In this document: positions 41,227-54,413 of the stretch, piece by piece
Position numbering within the stretch: position 1 is the first letter of the stretch
Layout: every line of letters starts with the position of its first letter
Assembly (NCBI RefSeq): GCF_008831285.2
Contig: NC_045143.1
Coordinates: 24,881,662 to 24,945,661, forward strand
DNA: 64,000 bases
DNA from: Nymphaea colorata
Taxonomy: Eukaryota; Streptophyta; Magnoliopsida; Nymphaeales; Nymphaeaceae
Direction of reading: 5' to 3'
Notes under the pieces: model-generated
Seen by the model: only the letters and a program-made list of their open reading frames with translations
The model's database searches: none
Told to the model about the DNA's origin: nothing
Made by a program: the position numbers and the translations under genes

Positions 41227-42054
41227 CTCTAAAAGATAAATACTCATCATTTTGAGCTTGATTAGGTATTGCTCACCCCAAACAAGCGTCCAAACTGCTA
41301 CAACCCTTCTAGCAACCACTTCACACGTCCGATCAAGTGCCAATGCTCGAGATTGCTTGCTGTCGCTGCTCACTACACACCCTACTAGCAGGTAAGAGGG
41401 GAAAAACGTCCCCTAAACTGCAAACCAACCCCAAACGCCCAAAAAGTTTAACACAAACTCTGTTGCTAAGAAAGACCCACGGTAGTAGTGGGGAAAAAAA
41501 AAACTGAAATAAACAAAGAAAAGGGACGCTGACAGAGAGGAGAGACAGAGAGAGGAAGGGTTCGGTCAAGGGGGAAAACAGCCGTGGGGTGAGAAGAGAG
41601 AGAAAGAGCAGGCGGGGGAGTGCGGGTGAGTGAGAAGAGGGTCGAGCGGTAGAGAACCAGCGGAAAGAGGGGAAAGAAAATGGCGAGAGAGAAGAAGAGG
41701 GGACGTGCGGCAGAGAGCAAAACAGACAAAAGGGCATGAGTGGCAGAGCAAGAAAAATCGCACGAGAGAGAGAGGGTTTACCCAGCCGCCGCCGCTGCCA
41801 CCTCCGTCGCCGTCGCCGTTCCAGCCACCACCACCCGACCGTCACTCTCCTCCCTCTGCGCTGCCACAGGAGACCACCGGAGACAACGAAGAAGGAAGGG
41901 AAAGGCGAGGGAGAAGGGCCTCGCGTCGGGCCCTTACGCGAGTGGGGGTCGGTTCCGGGTCTGGACCCTAGCTCGACCCGACCCGTCGAACCAACGAGCA
42001 TTACATCCTACCCTCCTAAAAAGAAAATTTCGTCCTCGAAATTTAGCTCATACC

Positions 42055-45000
42055 TCAATGCAAGAACAAGTGCGGATATCTCTTCCGCATGTCCTCCTCA
42101 TGCTCCCATGTACTCTCCTTCAACCCATGGTACTGCCATTCCACTTTCACTAAAGGAATCCTCTTGGTGCGAAGCACTTGCTCTCGATGATCCACAATTC
42201 TAATGGGCTGTTCTTCCATTGTCAAATCATCTTGTACTAGAATACCTTGAAAATCAATCACATGTGTCGGGTCGGGTACGTATTTTCGAAGCATGGAAAC
42301 ATGGAAAACGTCATGAACATGACTCAAATCTGGTGGTAACGCCAATCTGTATGCCACCTCTCCAATCTTCTCTAATATCTCAAAAGGTCCTACAAACCTC
42401 GGGCTCAATTTTCCCTTCGCACCAAAGCGAAAAACACCCTTAGTAGGAGAAATCTTTAAAAACACATGATCACCCACCTCAAAAGCCAATTCTCTACGAC
42501 GAATGTCAGCATAACTTTTCTGTCTACTCTGAGCAGTCAACAACTTCTTTCTTATCAATTCCACTTGGTCGGTGTAGTGTTGCAAAACTAAAGGGCTTTC
42601 GATCTTACCATCACCCAATTCGGCCCAACAAGTTGGCGATCTGCACGGTCTTCCATACAAAGCCTCAAAAGGTGTCATCCCAATACTAGAGTGGTAACTG
42701 TTATTGTAAGCAAATTCTGCCAGTTTCACATGTTTGTCCCATTCTCCTTTCCACTCTAAGACACATGCACGCAACATGTCTTCTAAGGTCTGAATAGTCC
42801 TCTCTGATTGCCCATCAGTTTGGGGATGAAAAGTTGTGCTCATCTTAAGCTTGGTACCCAAAGCCCTCTGTAATTGCCCCCAAAACCTAGAGGTAAAACG
42901 CGGATCTCGATCCGAAATGATAGACTTTGGCACTCCATGCAATCTCACTATCTCGCCAATATACAACTCTGCGAGACTTTCTAATGATTGACTGATTCTG
43001 ATTGGCAGAAAGTGGGCGGACTTCGTAAGTCGATCAACAATCACCCATATGGCATTCTGTTGTCTTTTGGTACGAGGTAACCCAACCACAAAATCCATCG
43101 TAATGTCTTCCCATTTCCACACTGGAATATCGATTGTTTGCAACAAGCCTCCTGGCCGCTGATGCTCTGCTTTTACCTGTTGGCAAATCAAGCACTTTGC
43201 CACATATTCTGCAATTTCACTCTTCATTCCAGGCCACCAAAAATTTCTTCTCAAATCTTGAAACATCTTTGTACTGCCCGGGTGAATAGAAAACTTAGAT
43301 TTGTGAGCTTCATCAAGCAACAGACGCTTCACCCCTTCATCTCTAGGAACCCATAATTTCTGTCGAAAACGCAATGAACCATCTTCATCTTGATGCCAAA
43401 GAGAATCGTTCTTCTGGCTTGCTTCCATGTTCTTAGCAAACTCTGGATCTTCCTTTTGTTTCATTACAAGTTCTTCCATCAAAGGACGCCGAATCAAGGC
43501 CGTCATCGTTGCCTTGTGCTCATCACAAATGCAAGGCTGCCAAGCTATCACATCTTGCAATAATGTCCAAGAACGAGTCAACATACTGCACATTGTCGCC
43601 TTGGCATGCCTGCTCAACGCATCTGCCACCACATTCGCCTTGCCTGGATGATACGATATGGTGAAATCATAATCCTTTAAATATTCCATCCATCTTCTTT
43701 GCCTCAAGTTGAGATCCCTTTGTGAGGATATATACTTCAGGTTCAGGGACTTGTGATCTGTAAACACCTCAAATGTTGCACCATAAAGATAGTGTCTCCA
43801 CATCTTCAATGCGAACACGACTGCTCCCAATTCCAAATCATGAGTGGGATAGTGCTGCTCATGGGTCTTCAACTGTCTTGATGCATAAGCCACTACACGG
43901 CCATGCTGCATCAACACACAACCATAACCGATCCCCGAAGCATCAGTGTACACCACAAAACCGGAATGACCTGATGGAAGCGTCAGAATAGGGGCAGAAG
44001 TAAGCTTGTCCTTTAGAGTTTGAAAACTCTTCTCACAATCTTCATTCCACACAAACTTCATCCCTTTTCTCAATAGCTTAGTCATGGGCGTAGCTATTTT
44101 CGAAAAGTCTTGTATGAACCTGCGATAGTATCCTGCCAATCCCAAAAAGCTTCTAACCTCAGTTACACTGCAAGGTGTTCTCCAGTCCTGAACAGCTGAC
44201 ACCTTAGCCGGATCGACAGATACTCCATCCTTCGAGATCACATGACCCAGAAAGTTTACCTTCTCTAGCCAAAATTCACATTTTGAGTATTTGGCGTAAA
44301 GCTTGTGCTTGCGCAAAAGACCTAACACACTTCTCAAGTGGTCTCTGTGCTCTGCCTCACTCTCTGAATACACCAAAATATCATCAACAAACACAATAAC
44401 AAAACAATCCAAGAACTCTTGGAAAACCCGATTCATGAGGTCCATGAACGCTGCGGGAGCATTAGTCAACCCAAAAGGCATGACCCTGAATTCATAATGT
44501 CCATACCTAGTTCGAAAGGCAGTCTTAGAAACATCTTCCTCCCGTATCAATAGTTGATGGTAGCCTGTCCTCAGATCGATCTTAGAGAAAACCTTTGCAT
44601 TCTTAAGCTGATCAAACAAGTTTTCAATTCTTGGAAGCGGATACTTATTCTTGATGGTGACTTGATTCAACATACGATAATCTATACACAAGCGCATAGT
44701 CCCATCTTTCTTTTTCACAAACAGTACAGGTGCTCCCCAAGGAGACACGCTAGGTCGGATGAAGCCCTTATCTAAGAGCTCCTGCAGTTGCTTCTTCAAC
44801 TCTTCTAACTCTGCTGGTGCCATACGGTAGGGTGCCTTAGAAATAGGAGTTGTCCCTGGTAACAACTCTATCTTGAACTCCACTTCTCGAGTTGGAGGCA
44901 AACTCGACAATTCCTCAGGAAACACATCAGGATACTCACTCACCACGGCAACATCCTGCAATATCATCCGTTCAGCCTCATTGATCAACACATTGACCAA

Positions 45001-46251
45001 GAAAGCAACGCTTCCTCCTTCTATCCATCGCTTAGCCTTCAATGCAGACACCAATATCTTATCAGTTCGACTGGCCCTACGAGCACGAAATTCCACAGGC
45101 TGCATCTCATTAGTCAACATCTGTATCTGCTTCTTCCTGCAATCTATAATGGCATAATGCGCATACAACCAATCCATACCCAAAATCACATCAAACTCAT
45201 TGAGACCGAGGATCACCAACTGTGCAGGTAGGTGAAGTTGATGGATTTCCACGTCCACATCAGGAAGATACTCACGACACGACTCTTGAGCATGCATCGG
45301 ACTAACAACTTTTAAAACATACGGCATTCTTCTAGCCGACACTTCGAGTGAGGTAGCAAATCGACTAGATATAAAAGAATGTGTCGCTCCTGGATCAAAT
45401 AACACTCTAGCAAAATGAGAACTGACAAGTAAAGTACCTTCAACGAGGTCGTGTGCCTGGAGCTCCTCCACAGTAGTAGCGTAGACACGTCCCGACGTCT
45501 GTCGTGCGCTAGAAGAACCGGCTTCAGGCTTCTTCAATTCTCGTTCTTTCTTCAACGGGCAATCCTTGATGAAGTGTCCCATACTTCCGCAGTGTAAACA
45601 AGCCCCAGTCACCCGATAGCACGGCTTCCCGGGGTGCACACGAGAACAAGTGGGGCACTTCTGAGAAGTCGGAGTGGCCACTGACCCCTGGGTGGCCTCA
45701 CTACGGGTAGACTGGTTCCGTCTGAAAGTTCGGTCATCCCGCCTCTCATAAGGCCTTGTCCTGCCCGCAAAGTGTTGGCGCTTTACCTGTGTCCGTCCAC
45801 CTTGTGAATGCTGGCCTGCTTTCTTCTGATGATCCTTCTGTGTCCTCACCCAATCTTCTTCTATGCATCGTGCCATTGTAACCGCCTCATCCAAGTCACG
45901 AGGTCTACTTGTCAACACTTTGCTTCGTAGTCCATCTCGCAGCCCGCGCACAAACTTGCCTGCTCTGGCCTCATCGGTAGTGTAAAGGTGTGGGCAATAC
46001 ACCTCCAAATGTCGATATCTCGTAATGTACTCTTCTAAGCTCGACTGATTCTGCTGCAAATCTAGAAACTCTTGCATTTTCTTGTCTCTGGCATACACCG
46101 TAAAGTATGTGCTGAAGAAGGAATCTCTGAACTGCTTCCATGAGATTGACCCTTGGCCAGCGAACCGAATCTCACTAGTTGATTGCCACCAATTCTTGGC
46201 ATCACCCTTCAACAAATAGGAGCCATAGTTCACTTTATCTTCTTCTGGCAC
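42055..46251 (-). CDS. Gypsy K gag-pol polyprotein (1398-aa open frame)
   Basis: A long open frame that starts inside gag, directly after the frameshift. Order: gag ([12 protein letters not shown]), CCHC knuckle [14 protein letters not shown], protease [11 protein letters not shown] with the palm motif FVDDILVYS, RNase H ([19 protein letters not shown]), integrase zinc domain ([11 protein letters not shown]), and core with [13 protein letters not shown] and [12 protein letters not shown]. The C-terminus has a chromodomain-like end ([29 protein letters not shown]). This IN-last order defines Ty3/gypsy, and the ending matches Tekay/Del chromoviruses, which tend to target heterochromatin. The first Met of this frame is not the true start; gag begins upstream at 46682. 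Confidence 0.95.
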   Translation of the reverse strand: MPEEDKVNYGSYLLKGDAKNWWQSTSEIRFAGQGSISWKQFRDSFFSTYFTVYARDKKMQEFLDLQQNQSSLEEYITRYRHLEVYCPHLYTTDEARAGKFVRGLRDGLRSKVLTSRPRDLDEAVTMARCIEEDWVRTQKDHQKKAGQHSQGGRTQVKRQHFAGRTRPYERRDDRTFRRNQSTRSEATQGSVATPTSQKCPTCSRVHPGKPCYRVTGACLHCGSMGHFIKDCPLKKERELKKPEAGSSSARQTSGRVYATTVEELQAHDLVEGTLLVSSHFARVLFDPGATHSFISSRFATSLEVSARRMPYVLKVVSPMHAQESCREYLPDVDVEIHQLHLPAQLVILGLNEFDVILGMDWLYAHYAIIDCRKKQIQMLTNEMQPVEFRARRASRTDKILVSALKAKRWIEGGSVAFLVNVLINEAERMILQDVAVVSEYPDVFPEELSSLPPTREVEFKIELLPGTTPISKAPYRMAPAELEELKKQLQELLDKGFIRPSVSPWGAPVLFVKKKDGTMRLCIDYRMLNQVTIKNKYPLPRIENLFDQLKNAKVFSKIDLRTGYHQLLIREEDVSKTAFRTRYGHYEFRVMPFGLTNAPAAFMDLMNRVFQEFLDCFVIVFVDDILVYSESEAEHRDHLRSVLGLLRKHKLYAKYSKCEFWLEKVNFLGHVISKDGVSVDPAKVSAVQDWRTPCSVTEVRSFLGLAGYYRRFIQDFSKIATPMTKLLRKGMKFVWNEDCEKSFQTLKDKLTSAPILTLPSGHSGFVVYTDASGIGYGCVLMQHGRVVAYASRQLKTHEQHYPTHDLELGAVVFALKMWRHYLYGATFEVFTDHKSLNLKYISSQRDLNLRQRRWMEYLKDYDFTISYHPGKANVVADALSRHAKATMCSMLTRSWTLLQDVIAWQPCICDEHKATMTALIRRPLMEELVMKQKEDPEFAKNMEASQKNDSLWHQDEDGSLRFRQKLWVPRDEGVKRLLLDEAHKSKFSIHPGSTKMFQDLRRNFWWPGMKSEIAEYVAKCLICQQVKAEHQRPGGLLQTIDIPVWKWEDITMDFVVGLPRTKRQQNAIWVIVDRLTKSAHFLPIRISQSLESLAELYIGEIVRLHGVPKSIISDRDPRFTSRFWGQLQRALGTKLKMSTTFHPQTDGQSERTIQTLEDMLRACVLEWKGEWDKHVKLAEFAYNNSYHSSIGMTPFEALYGRPCRSPTCWAELGDGKIESPLVLQHYTDQVELIRKKLLTAQSRQKSYADIRRRELAFEVGDHVFLKISPTKGVFRFGAKGKLSPRFVGPFEILEKIGEVAYRLALPPDLSHVHDVFHVSMLRKYVPDPTHVIDFQGILVQDDLTMEEQPIRIVDHREQVLRTKRIPLVKVEWQYHGLKESTWEHEEDMRKRYPHLFLH

Positions 46252-46253
46252 CT

Positions 46254-46682
46254 TCAGAAGCCCAAAAATACGTTCAACCTCTTCAATCCAGTCTTTGCCT
46301 TATCATGACTGCCCCCTCCTGAGAAGATAGGCGGCTGCATCGCCATAAACTGCTGATAAGACACTGTCGTTGCCTTCTCCCGAACTGGAGCACTGGTGTC
46401 CCCCGAAGGAGATGCGTTACTTCTCTGATTACCGACCATAGACTGCATTAACGTGGTCAGCGTCTGCAACGTGGTCAGCAATGTAGTCTGTTGATCCACT
46501 GGCGGAGTCTGTCTCGGTGGGGTTTGGGCACCCCCACCTAGCTGGGCATACTGGGGCTCTGACGCACTGTCACCCCGCGGAGTATGTGCATCAGAATGGG
46601 TTGGGCTGGGCTCTCTATGTGCCTCTGAAGACGGCCCAGCTCGCTTCTTACCCCTACGATGATATTCCATCTGTACAAACAA
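46254..46682 (-). pseudogene. Gypsy K gag N-terminus, frameshifted
   Basis: ATG 46682 (MFVQMEYHRRGKKRAG), Pro/Ser/Thr-rich, then [20 protein letters not shown], the usual lead-in of chromovirus gag. A 1-nt deletion near 46293 sends the frame to a stop at 46254. Read one base over, the expected continuation joins the 1398-codon frame. It is the only coding lesion I see in K. Confidence 0.9.
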
Positions 46683-46890
46683 GATCCTTAATTCTCAAAT
46701 CACGACCAATACCAAACTCACAAGTCAAATCACAACGTGCATTAGCACGAAGTTCAAAACACAGATCACATTACATACCTATACTTGAAAAATCAAAACT
46801 ACAATAACCAACTAATCAAACAAATGCGTACCTGGGCAACACGACTTCACAGATAAGCTTTAACTCACATCCATAATGGGGTTTGTCATG

Positions 46891-46902
46891 GCTCTGATAC
46901 CA
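46891..46902 (-). other. Primer binding site of gypsy K
   Basis: The minus strand reads TGGTATCAGAGC, 4 nt from the 5' LTR. The 46683-46890 leader shows no other feature. Confidence 0.93.
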
Positions 46903-46906
46903 AAAC

Positions 46907-49900
46907 TGTCACGCCCCGACCTTTTTAACCCTCAAACTATTTTTTTTTTTTCTCAAAACATAAAGCATCGAGATGTGACTACCAAACAATTCAAATTGAC
47001 GATGAGCCAAGCAATTCAAAACAATGGGGCGAACTTTCATTAATATAACCATTTTGTTTCATACAAATTCACATCTATGTGCATGACCAAAATGCCCCAA
47101 AATCAATAACATTGATGCCTAACAAAAAGAAGACATCAATAAAACCAAAACATGACGCGCCGGCACTACAAACGACAATCCCAAAACCACCCCAGTAGGA
47201 CGTGAGTGAAGCCATCCGCTCAACCTGTTGCCCCGGGTCCGCCAAAACCTGAAAAAGAAAACAACTGAAGGCTCAGCCTTCGCAGTATGGCAACAAGCCA
47301 GGAAAAATGCCAAACCCTCTCAAGTAAGGCTCAATTAAAGGGACAAATATCAACCCATCTATCGTCATGTCGCGTCTGAGTGCGACACGTAAAAGCCACT
47401 TGATGGCCACACTAACACAACATCAGTCACATGCGAAGCATGTTTAAACATAACACTTGCATTCATGTCAATCACATATACATCAGTCACATGCATTCTG
47501 TCAAACACATTGCATTTTCATTAACTTTAGTGCATTAACAGTTCCTGTGGGTGCAACACAGGCACGTGCACACCGCGGGCGGCCTACAGCCGAGAGACAA
47601 CCCCCGTGGTGGCCCATAACAGTATGGATCCATTTCACCCGCTGCAGCGGTAGAGCACTCATCCCTGGATGTGTGAAGTCCAAGGTGAGATACTCAGCCT
47701 TCCCTAGGACACCCAGGTTGGGAAGGCAGGAGCCCAACGCTCCAAGCACAACACACAACAGAACCCTGGGGCCTTGCACCGCCTGCGCTCTGACAGGCGA
47801 GACCAGTGGCAATCAAGGGGGACGTCTCCCAAACACATAGCCACATCCCACTGGCCTCTCATCTCTTAGTTATTCATTCTTATCATTATAGTTACACATT
47901 CACAAGAAGACTGGCTAGCACACGAGGTTAGTACACTTCCCGAGTGCACCCACACCTCCGATTACCTCCACATGAGGTCTATACATACAGTAACAGTCAT
48001 TGCTAGCCGTCATACCATATGGGTACAACTACCCTCCAAACATCCATTTGCATCATTGCCTATGGCAATGCATATGCAACAACATACACATTTATATCAA
48101 TCATCACATCAGTCATGTCAATCACCTCTTTGAAAAACATAGCCAATCCACAGAGAGTAGTCTCGATCTGCTGTTGGCTCGTAGCTGTCCTATGCAGTTA
48201 TCATTCTATGATGCTTTCTAATGCACAATTGGGGTCGAGGAGACACTCGACTCGATACCCCGCCTCATCTGTCCTAAACAGATATCAATTCTAGCATGCA
48301 CATGCCAATGCGTAACATTTTTAAAACGAATGACTAATAATCTTTCTAACCCATTCATATCATGTAAGCAACATACACATACTCAATCACAAAACAGTCA
48401 ATCAATTAACATCACAATCCTAGGATCCCTTGATCCTAGGAGCACCCAATCACACAATTGCCCCAGGCAGGAATTTGCCTGGAATGTCGCCATACCTGTG
48501 GCGCGCTCACCAAATTCTTCAAAATGCCTCAAGCTTCGAACTCAAGGTCGACGGGATGAGCCCGGTGCACCTGCAAACATAAACAAGAATAAGGTTTCTA
48601 CTAGATACCTACACCAATCAAACAAAAAAACGAACAGATACAAAAATAAAATCCTTGAGGCATGTGTCATCGCCTCAAGAGGGTATCGACAGGTAGTGTC
48701 GACCAACAAGCTCTCCAATAGGCCTCCTCCTTTACGTCTTGACGTCGCCTCGAATAATCAAAGCCTTCAACCATCAATCAAACCATCACTAATTCCTTTC
48801 TCAATAACGTTCTTTAAGTAAGGCATCAACCTCAAGTCACATCCCAATACGCATATATCCCTAAATAACTTCATGATACACCTGTTTACCGAAGTCTGCG
48901 CTACACTCCCTAAGACGGTTCTAAATCTTCCCCACAACCTCACAATCTCTACCATGCTTCCCTAAAGCTTCGAAAATTAATCCATCATGCTAAAACGATC
49001 ATTAAGTACATGAATCATCACTTTCCAACGCAAATCCTAAGTTTCCCCCAAAAACAAAATTACTAACATGCGTCCCAAAATCATCAATTCTAAGCTCTAG
49101 CATGCTCGAACCATAATTATACATGCTCTAAAAGATAAATACTCATCATTTTGAGCTTGATTAGGTATTGCTCACCCCAAACAAGCGTCCAAACTGCTAC
49201 AACCCTTCTAGCAACCACTTCACACGTCCGATCAAGTGCCAATGCTCGAGATTGCTTGCTGTCGCTGCTCACTACACACCCTACTAGCAGGTAAGAGGGG
49301 AAAAACGTCCCCTAAACTGCAAACCAACCCCAAACGCCCAAAAAGTTTAACACAAACTCTGTTGCTAAGAAAGACCCACGGTAGTAGTGGGGAAAAAAAA
49401 AACTGAAATAAACAAAGAAAAGGGACGCTGACAGAGAGGAGAGACAGAGAGAGGAAGGGTTCGGTCAAGGGGGAAAACAGCCGTGGGGTGAGAAGAGAGA
49501 GAAAGAGCAGGCGGGGGAGTGCGGGTGAGTGAGAAGAGGGTCGAGCGGTAGAGAACCAGCGGAAAGAGGGGAAAGAAAATGGCGAGAGAGAAGAAGAGGG
49601 GACGTGCGGCAGAGAGCAAAACAGACAAAAGGGCATGAGTGGCAGAGCAAGAAAAATCGCACGAGAGAGAGAGGGTTTACCCAGCCGCCGCCGCCGCCGC
49701 CGCCGCCGCTGCCACCTCCGTCGCCGTCGCCGTTCCAGCCACCACCACCCGACCGTCACTCTCCTCCCTCTGCGCTGCCACAGGAGACCACCGGAGACAA
49801 CGAAGAAGGAAGGGAAAGGCGAGGGAGAAGGGCCTCGCGTCGGGCCCTTACGCGAGTGGGGGTCGGTTCCGGGTCTGGACCCTAGCTCGACCCGACCCGT

Positions 49901-49919
49901 CGAACCAACGAGCATTACA
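46907..49919 (-). repeat. 5' LTR of gypsy K
   Basis: 3013 bp, TGTCACGCCCC to GCATTACA. It contains a perfect 9-bp hairpin (48419-48440), a GA-rich block (about 49390-49670) and an expanded (GCC)8 run (about 49685-49708). Open frames within it (47457-47840, 49232-49915) are repeated in other copies and hold no known domain. Confidence 0.95.
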
Positions 49920-52900
49920 GTCTGGCTCAGTATTTCGCTTCTCTCAAGTCAATCTATGAACGACTTAAAGCATTATGTCCTCCTTGTCCAACATGCCATA
50001 AGACCCATGGTGAACAGTCCATGGTTGCAAAGTTTCTGCAGGGTCTCTCTTTTGAATATGCAGTAGCAAAAACACAGATGTTGACTGGAGCAGAGATCCC
50101 TGACTTGGCTGAAGCCTACAACAGACTCGTCGTCTTGCTGTTACTCTCTCTCTGCCCTCTAGTGATATCCATGCCTCTGCCTTGGCAGCATCAGGAGGTC
50201 GTGGACGCAGTTCATTTAAGGGGAGAGGCATGGGTCGTGGGTCAAGAGGAGGTCGGGGGAGATTTCAGTGCACCTATTGTGGGAAAATGGGGCATTTGGA
50301 AGACAGATGTTGGGATAAACATGGTCATCCTACCGCGGCACCGCCCCTAGGCAGAAATGTTGCATCTAAGCTGGGAAAGAACTCTTTACAGTCTCCTATT
50401 GGATCTGCCCAAGCAGCATCATTAGTGGTAGATGGGTCTTTATCTTCTTCTCACCCTGAGATAGTGACTGTGAGCATCAACAAGTCAGAGTATGAGGACT
50501 TCCTGGCACACAGATCTATCCAGCCATCGACCTCTACAGTCATGATAGACAATGCTATGTCTGTTGATACTGTCCCACCTGATACAGGTACTACTTGGAT
50601 AATTGATTCAGGAGCATCGAGACACTTTTGTAGTAGACCTTCTATGTTTACTGTCCTGCACTCATTACCTCAGACACGTCATGTAAGACTTGCAGTGGTC
50701 GATGGTCACCTATTATGGGTTATGGAGATATCAAGATCTCTCTCTCAGTCTATGACTATTCCTAATGTGTTATATGCTCCTAAGTTTCCCACAAATTTGT
50801 TATCGGTTGGACAATTGATTAATGATTTACATTGTCGTGTTACATTTGACTCTGGTCTATGTTCATTTCAAGACTTGCAAACTGGGAAGACGATTGGTAG
50901 AGGCTATGAGAAAGGGGGCATCTACTTTCTATCGAATCCAGTGGGTATTGCAACATCGTCGATCACCTCATTGTCCTCCTCCTTCCAGTGGCATCTCAGA
51001 CTTGGTCATCCATCTGTCTCCAAGCTCCGTCATCTTCTTCCTCATCTTTCAGTACCAGAGTCATTTCAGTGTGAAGTCTGTCAACTAGGCAAACACACCC
51101 GTAGCAGCTATTTATCGAGTCTGAGTCCGTCCAGTTGTGGACTATTTGATCTTCTTCATGTTGATGTGTGGGGTCCTAGCAAAGTTGCTAGTAAGTCAAG
51201 ATTTCATTATTTTCTTGTCATTGTTGATGATTATTCTCGAGTCACTTAGGTTTTCCTTTTGAAAGAAAGGTCTGAAGTAGTATGTACTCTCCAAAACATT
51301 ATTATTGAAATAAAGACCCAATTTGGTATTCTTGTTAAAAGCATTCGCACTGATAACACTCTTGAGTTCAAGGCATCTTCCTTAATGAAGTTTTACTCTG
51401 ATAATGACATTTCTCATCAGTTTACTTGTCCCCATACCTCCCAACAAAATAGAGTAGCTGAGCGAAAACATCGTCAACTTTTAAATGTGGCTTGTTCCCT
51501 AATGTTTCATAATAATTTACTTGCATACTTTTGGGGAGATGCCATCCTCACTGCCTGTTACTTGACCAATCGTTTACCATCCTCCTCCATTGACAACAAG
51601 GTTCCCATTAAACTTGTGCATCCACAACGACCCTTGTTTTTCGTGGCTCCCAAAGTATTTGGTTGCACATGCTTTGTTCACATACTTGGACCCACACGTA
51701 ATAAATTGGGTGCCCAAGCCATTTAGTGCATCTTTATAGGCTGCTCCAGAAATCATAAAGGCTACAAATGCTTTGACCCATTGACTCAAAATGAGTATAT
51801 CAGTGCGGATGTCACGTTCTTTGAGTCTAAACCTTGTTATAACTCCATTTCTATCTCTACTGAGATGCCACGGTCACCAGACCCACTACCTATTCGTCCT
51901 ATTCCTTTGGAGTCATTCCCTTTTGAATCTCCTTCTAAAGACTCTCCGGTTGTAGTGTCCAAGTTTCGTGATCCTCCGCTGGTCTACACACGTCGATAGG
52001 ACCCCTCTCATGATCCTTCGCCAACCGCTTCTCAGGAGGTAAGTTCATCTGAAGTGAGTAGCCTTGGATCGTTTGATCCCTGTCAAGGCTTACCTATTGC
52101 TCTTCGCAAAGGCAAGCGACAATGTACTTTGCATCATATATCTCATTTTGTGTCTACTGATGGTGTGGGTAAAAGTATGCAACAGTTTATTCAAGCTCTG
52201 ATTGCTCATACAGTTCCTACGTGTCATCAGCAGGCTTTATTAGATACCCAATGGAAACAGGCTGTGCAAGATGAGATGGATGCATTAGTTCAGCGAGGCA
52301 TTTGGGAACTTGTTGATCCTCCTCTTGATTGTGACATTGTTGGCTCTAAGTGGGTATTCACAGTGAAATATAATTCTGATGGTTCTGTGGAATGATACAA
52401 AGCTCGGTTGGTTGCTAAGGGCTACACACAGACTTACAGGGTGGATTTCTTTGAGACTTTCTCTCCAATTGCTCGGTTGGGAACCATTCGTCTTATCATT
52501 TCAGTGGCTGTACACCATGACTGGCACATGTATCAGCTTGATGTCAAAAATGCCTTTTTGTATGGTGATCTTGATGAAACTGTCTATATGCAACAACCAC
52601 CAGGGTTTGAACGACAGGGGGAGTGGAAAAGTGTGCAAACTGAAGAAAGCTATTTATGGACTCAAGCAGAGTCCTTGTGCGTGGTTTCACAAGTTCTCTG
52701 AGGTAGTCTCAAAGTGTGGCTTTGCGAGATCTCCCCTTGTTCATTCTTTGTTTATCAAGAAGACTTCCAGGGGTATAACCGTTCTAGTGGTTTATGTTGA
52801 TGACATTATCCTGACAGGCGACTCCGATCAAGAAATTTCTGATGCAAAGCTGTTTCTTCAAAAACACTTTGTGACGAAAGATCTTGGTCCACTACGTTAT

Positions 52901-53745
52901 TTCTTGGGAATAGAGGTTGCTCGCAATAGGGATGGTGTCGTTCTCTCTCAACGGAAGTATGTTCTTGATTTATTGCAGGACACTGGGATGTTAGGAGCCA
53001 AACCAGCTAATCTACCTATGAATCCACTTATACATCTTCATGATGACCAAGGAGAATTAGTGGATTCTCCATCATATAGATCCCTTATTGGAAAACTCCT
53101 CTATGTTACTGTGACCAGAGCAGACATTAGTTTTGCAGTGGGGAAGCTAAGTCAATTTATGGAAAACCCAGAAAAGTTCATTGGGATGCTGCTTTAATGG
53201 TGGTCAAATATCTGAAATCGTCTCCTGGCAAAGCCCTTTTGTTCACAAAAGGCAAGACCCTAGAAGTGGAAGCTTATAGTGATGCTGACTATGCTGGCTC
53301 AGTCGAAGAGAGGAAATCTACCACAGGATTCTGTGTATTTGTGGGAGGTAACCTTATATCGTGGAGAAACAAAAAACAAGGTGTGGTGTCAAGATCTAGT
53401 GTAGAATCCGAATACAGGGCTATAGCTCAAACTGCAACAAAAATGACTTTTGCTAGATCCATGCTATCTAACCTAAGTGTGTCTATTCCGCTTCCCATGA
53501 AGATGTATTGTGACAATCAAGTAACCACATACATTGCAAACAATCCAGTTTTCCATGAAAGAACTAGGCATATTGAAGTGGACTGCCATTACATTCGGGA
53601 TCTCGTTCAAGAAGGAACCATTGCCACTATTCATGTTCCTTCAGAAGACCAAGCTGCAGATATCTTCACCAAAGCTCTCCCTGTTGGTGATTTTTGTAGA
53701 TGTTGTGACAAGCTGAGCATGTTTAATATGTATGCTCCAGCTTGA
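49920..53745 (+). pseudogene. Copia E gag (rest) and pol
   Basis: Resumes in gag right after gypsy K. It continues with knuckle CTYCGKMGHLEDRCW, protease WIIDSGASRHFC, integrase zinc domain and core (HVDVWGP, RTDNTLEF, VAERKHR), RT ([19 protein letters not shown]) and RNase H (SDADYAG, SSVESEYRAI, ADIFTKAL). Stops lie at 51247-51249 (TAG for Trp), 51724-51726, 51997-51999 and 52393-52395. Frameshifts lie near 50135, 52625 and 53175. All stops are explicable as C-to-T or G-to-A transitions or single changes. Domain order is normal, so it was once autonomous. Confidence 0.9.
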
Positions 53746-53752
53746 GGAGGAG

Positions 53753-54413
53753 TGTTGAATTAGAAGATTTTATGTTTCTAGGTAGCTCTTTGTAATATTA
53801 AAGATTTATAAGATCTCTTTAATATATCCTTTATTTCAGTTTGATGTAATCTGTAAATCTCCTTTCTACCCTAAACTCTTTATAATGGAGATTAGGGTTA
53901 GTGAATGATTAAGGTTTTTCTTTCTCCAATTACGGCTGCTACACACGTTCAGTTCCAGTTGACTGTCTTTCATTAACTGAACCGTGTGGAGGAGTCTATT
54001 CACGCTATGAAATCCGCGTGAATAGACTCCTGCTATGGATGTCTAAATATATTTTTTTTATCGCAGCTGGGTGGGAGTCTGCGGTAGTTTATGTTGAATG
54101 TTCTTTTTCCTGTCGCTATTCATGATTAGTGGCAAATAATCTGTGGTACAGCAGCGTTAGATGCATAAATAGATAAGTTGTTGGTTGCTAAAGACAGTGC
54201 AAGCAGTGGAATTTTTTTCTTGCCGTTGGATTGCTGGATTTTCTCTGTCGTGGGGCTGTTGGACAGCAGTCTTCTATTTTTATTGCTGGTGCTGTCAGCA
54301 TTCTATTTGTGTTGCTGGATTTTATCTGTCGTGGGAGTGTTGGACAGCAGTCTATCGTGGGATTTTCTCTATTGTTAGGTTGCTGTTTTCTGCCATAGGG
54401 TTGCTGTCCAACA
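53753..54413 (+). repeat. 3' LTR of copia E
   Basis: 661 bp, TGTTGAATTAG to TCCAACA, preceded by the weakened polypurine tract CTTGAGGAGGAG (53741-53752). It differs from the 5' LTR by small indels and substitutions. Confidence 0.93.

Larger units (their letters stand above)
33687..42005 (-). repeat. 3' LTR of gypsy K, split by copia D
   Basis: 33687-35913 plus 41232-42005, about 3001 bp in total, TGTCACGCCCC to GCATTACA. Compared with the right LTR it has a longer T-run (near 33719) and three instead of eight GCC units (near 41788), which accounts for the length difference. Confidence 0.95.
33687..49919 (-). mobile_element. Gypsy element K (Tekay/Del-like chromovirus), nearly intact
   Basis: A minus-strand Ty3/gypsy element with long LTRs: right (5') LTR 46907-49919 (3013 bp), left (3') LTR 33687-42005 (about 3.0 kb once copia D is removed). 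The duplication GTCTG (33682-33686, 49920-49924) is perfect and lies in copia E gag. A tRNA-iMet primer site lies at 46891-46902 and a polypurine tract at 42006-42017. Gag-pol has one visible lesion, a 1-nt deletion in gag. The two LTRs are nearly identical except for microsatellite length changes. The lineage is inferred from the 3' chromodomain-like motif and LTR size. Confidence 0.96.
32416..54413 (+). mobile_element. Copia element E, host of the gypsy K nest
   Basis: A plus-strand copia with LTRs 32416-33088 (673 bp) and 53753-54413 (661 bp) and perfect duplication ATGTC (32411-32415, 54414-54418). Gypsy K (33687-49919) interrupts gag. Without K the element is about 5.8 kb. The coding region has at least four stops and three frameshifts, and the LTRs differ by several substitutions and indels, so E is older than K. 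The LTRs are about 460 bp longer than those of the related element H and contain a strong hairpin. No TGGTATCAGAGC primer site follows the 5' LTR. Confidence 0.95.

Noticed and set aside
49232-49915. 227-codon Arg/Ser/Leu-rich minus frame (also 41333-42001)
   Set aside because: Produced by the GA-rich and GCC-rich parts of the LTR; length changes with the GCC repeat. No family resemblance.
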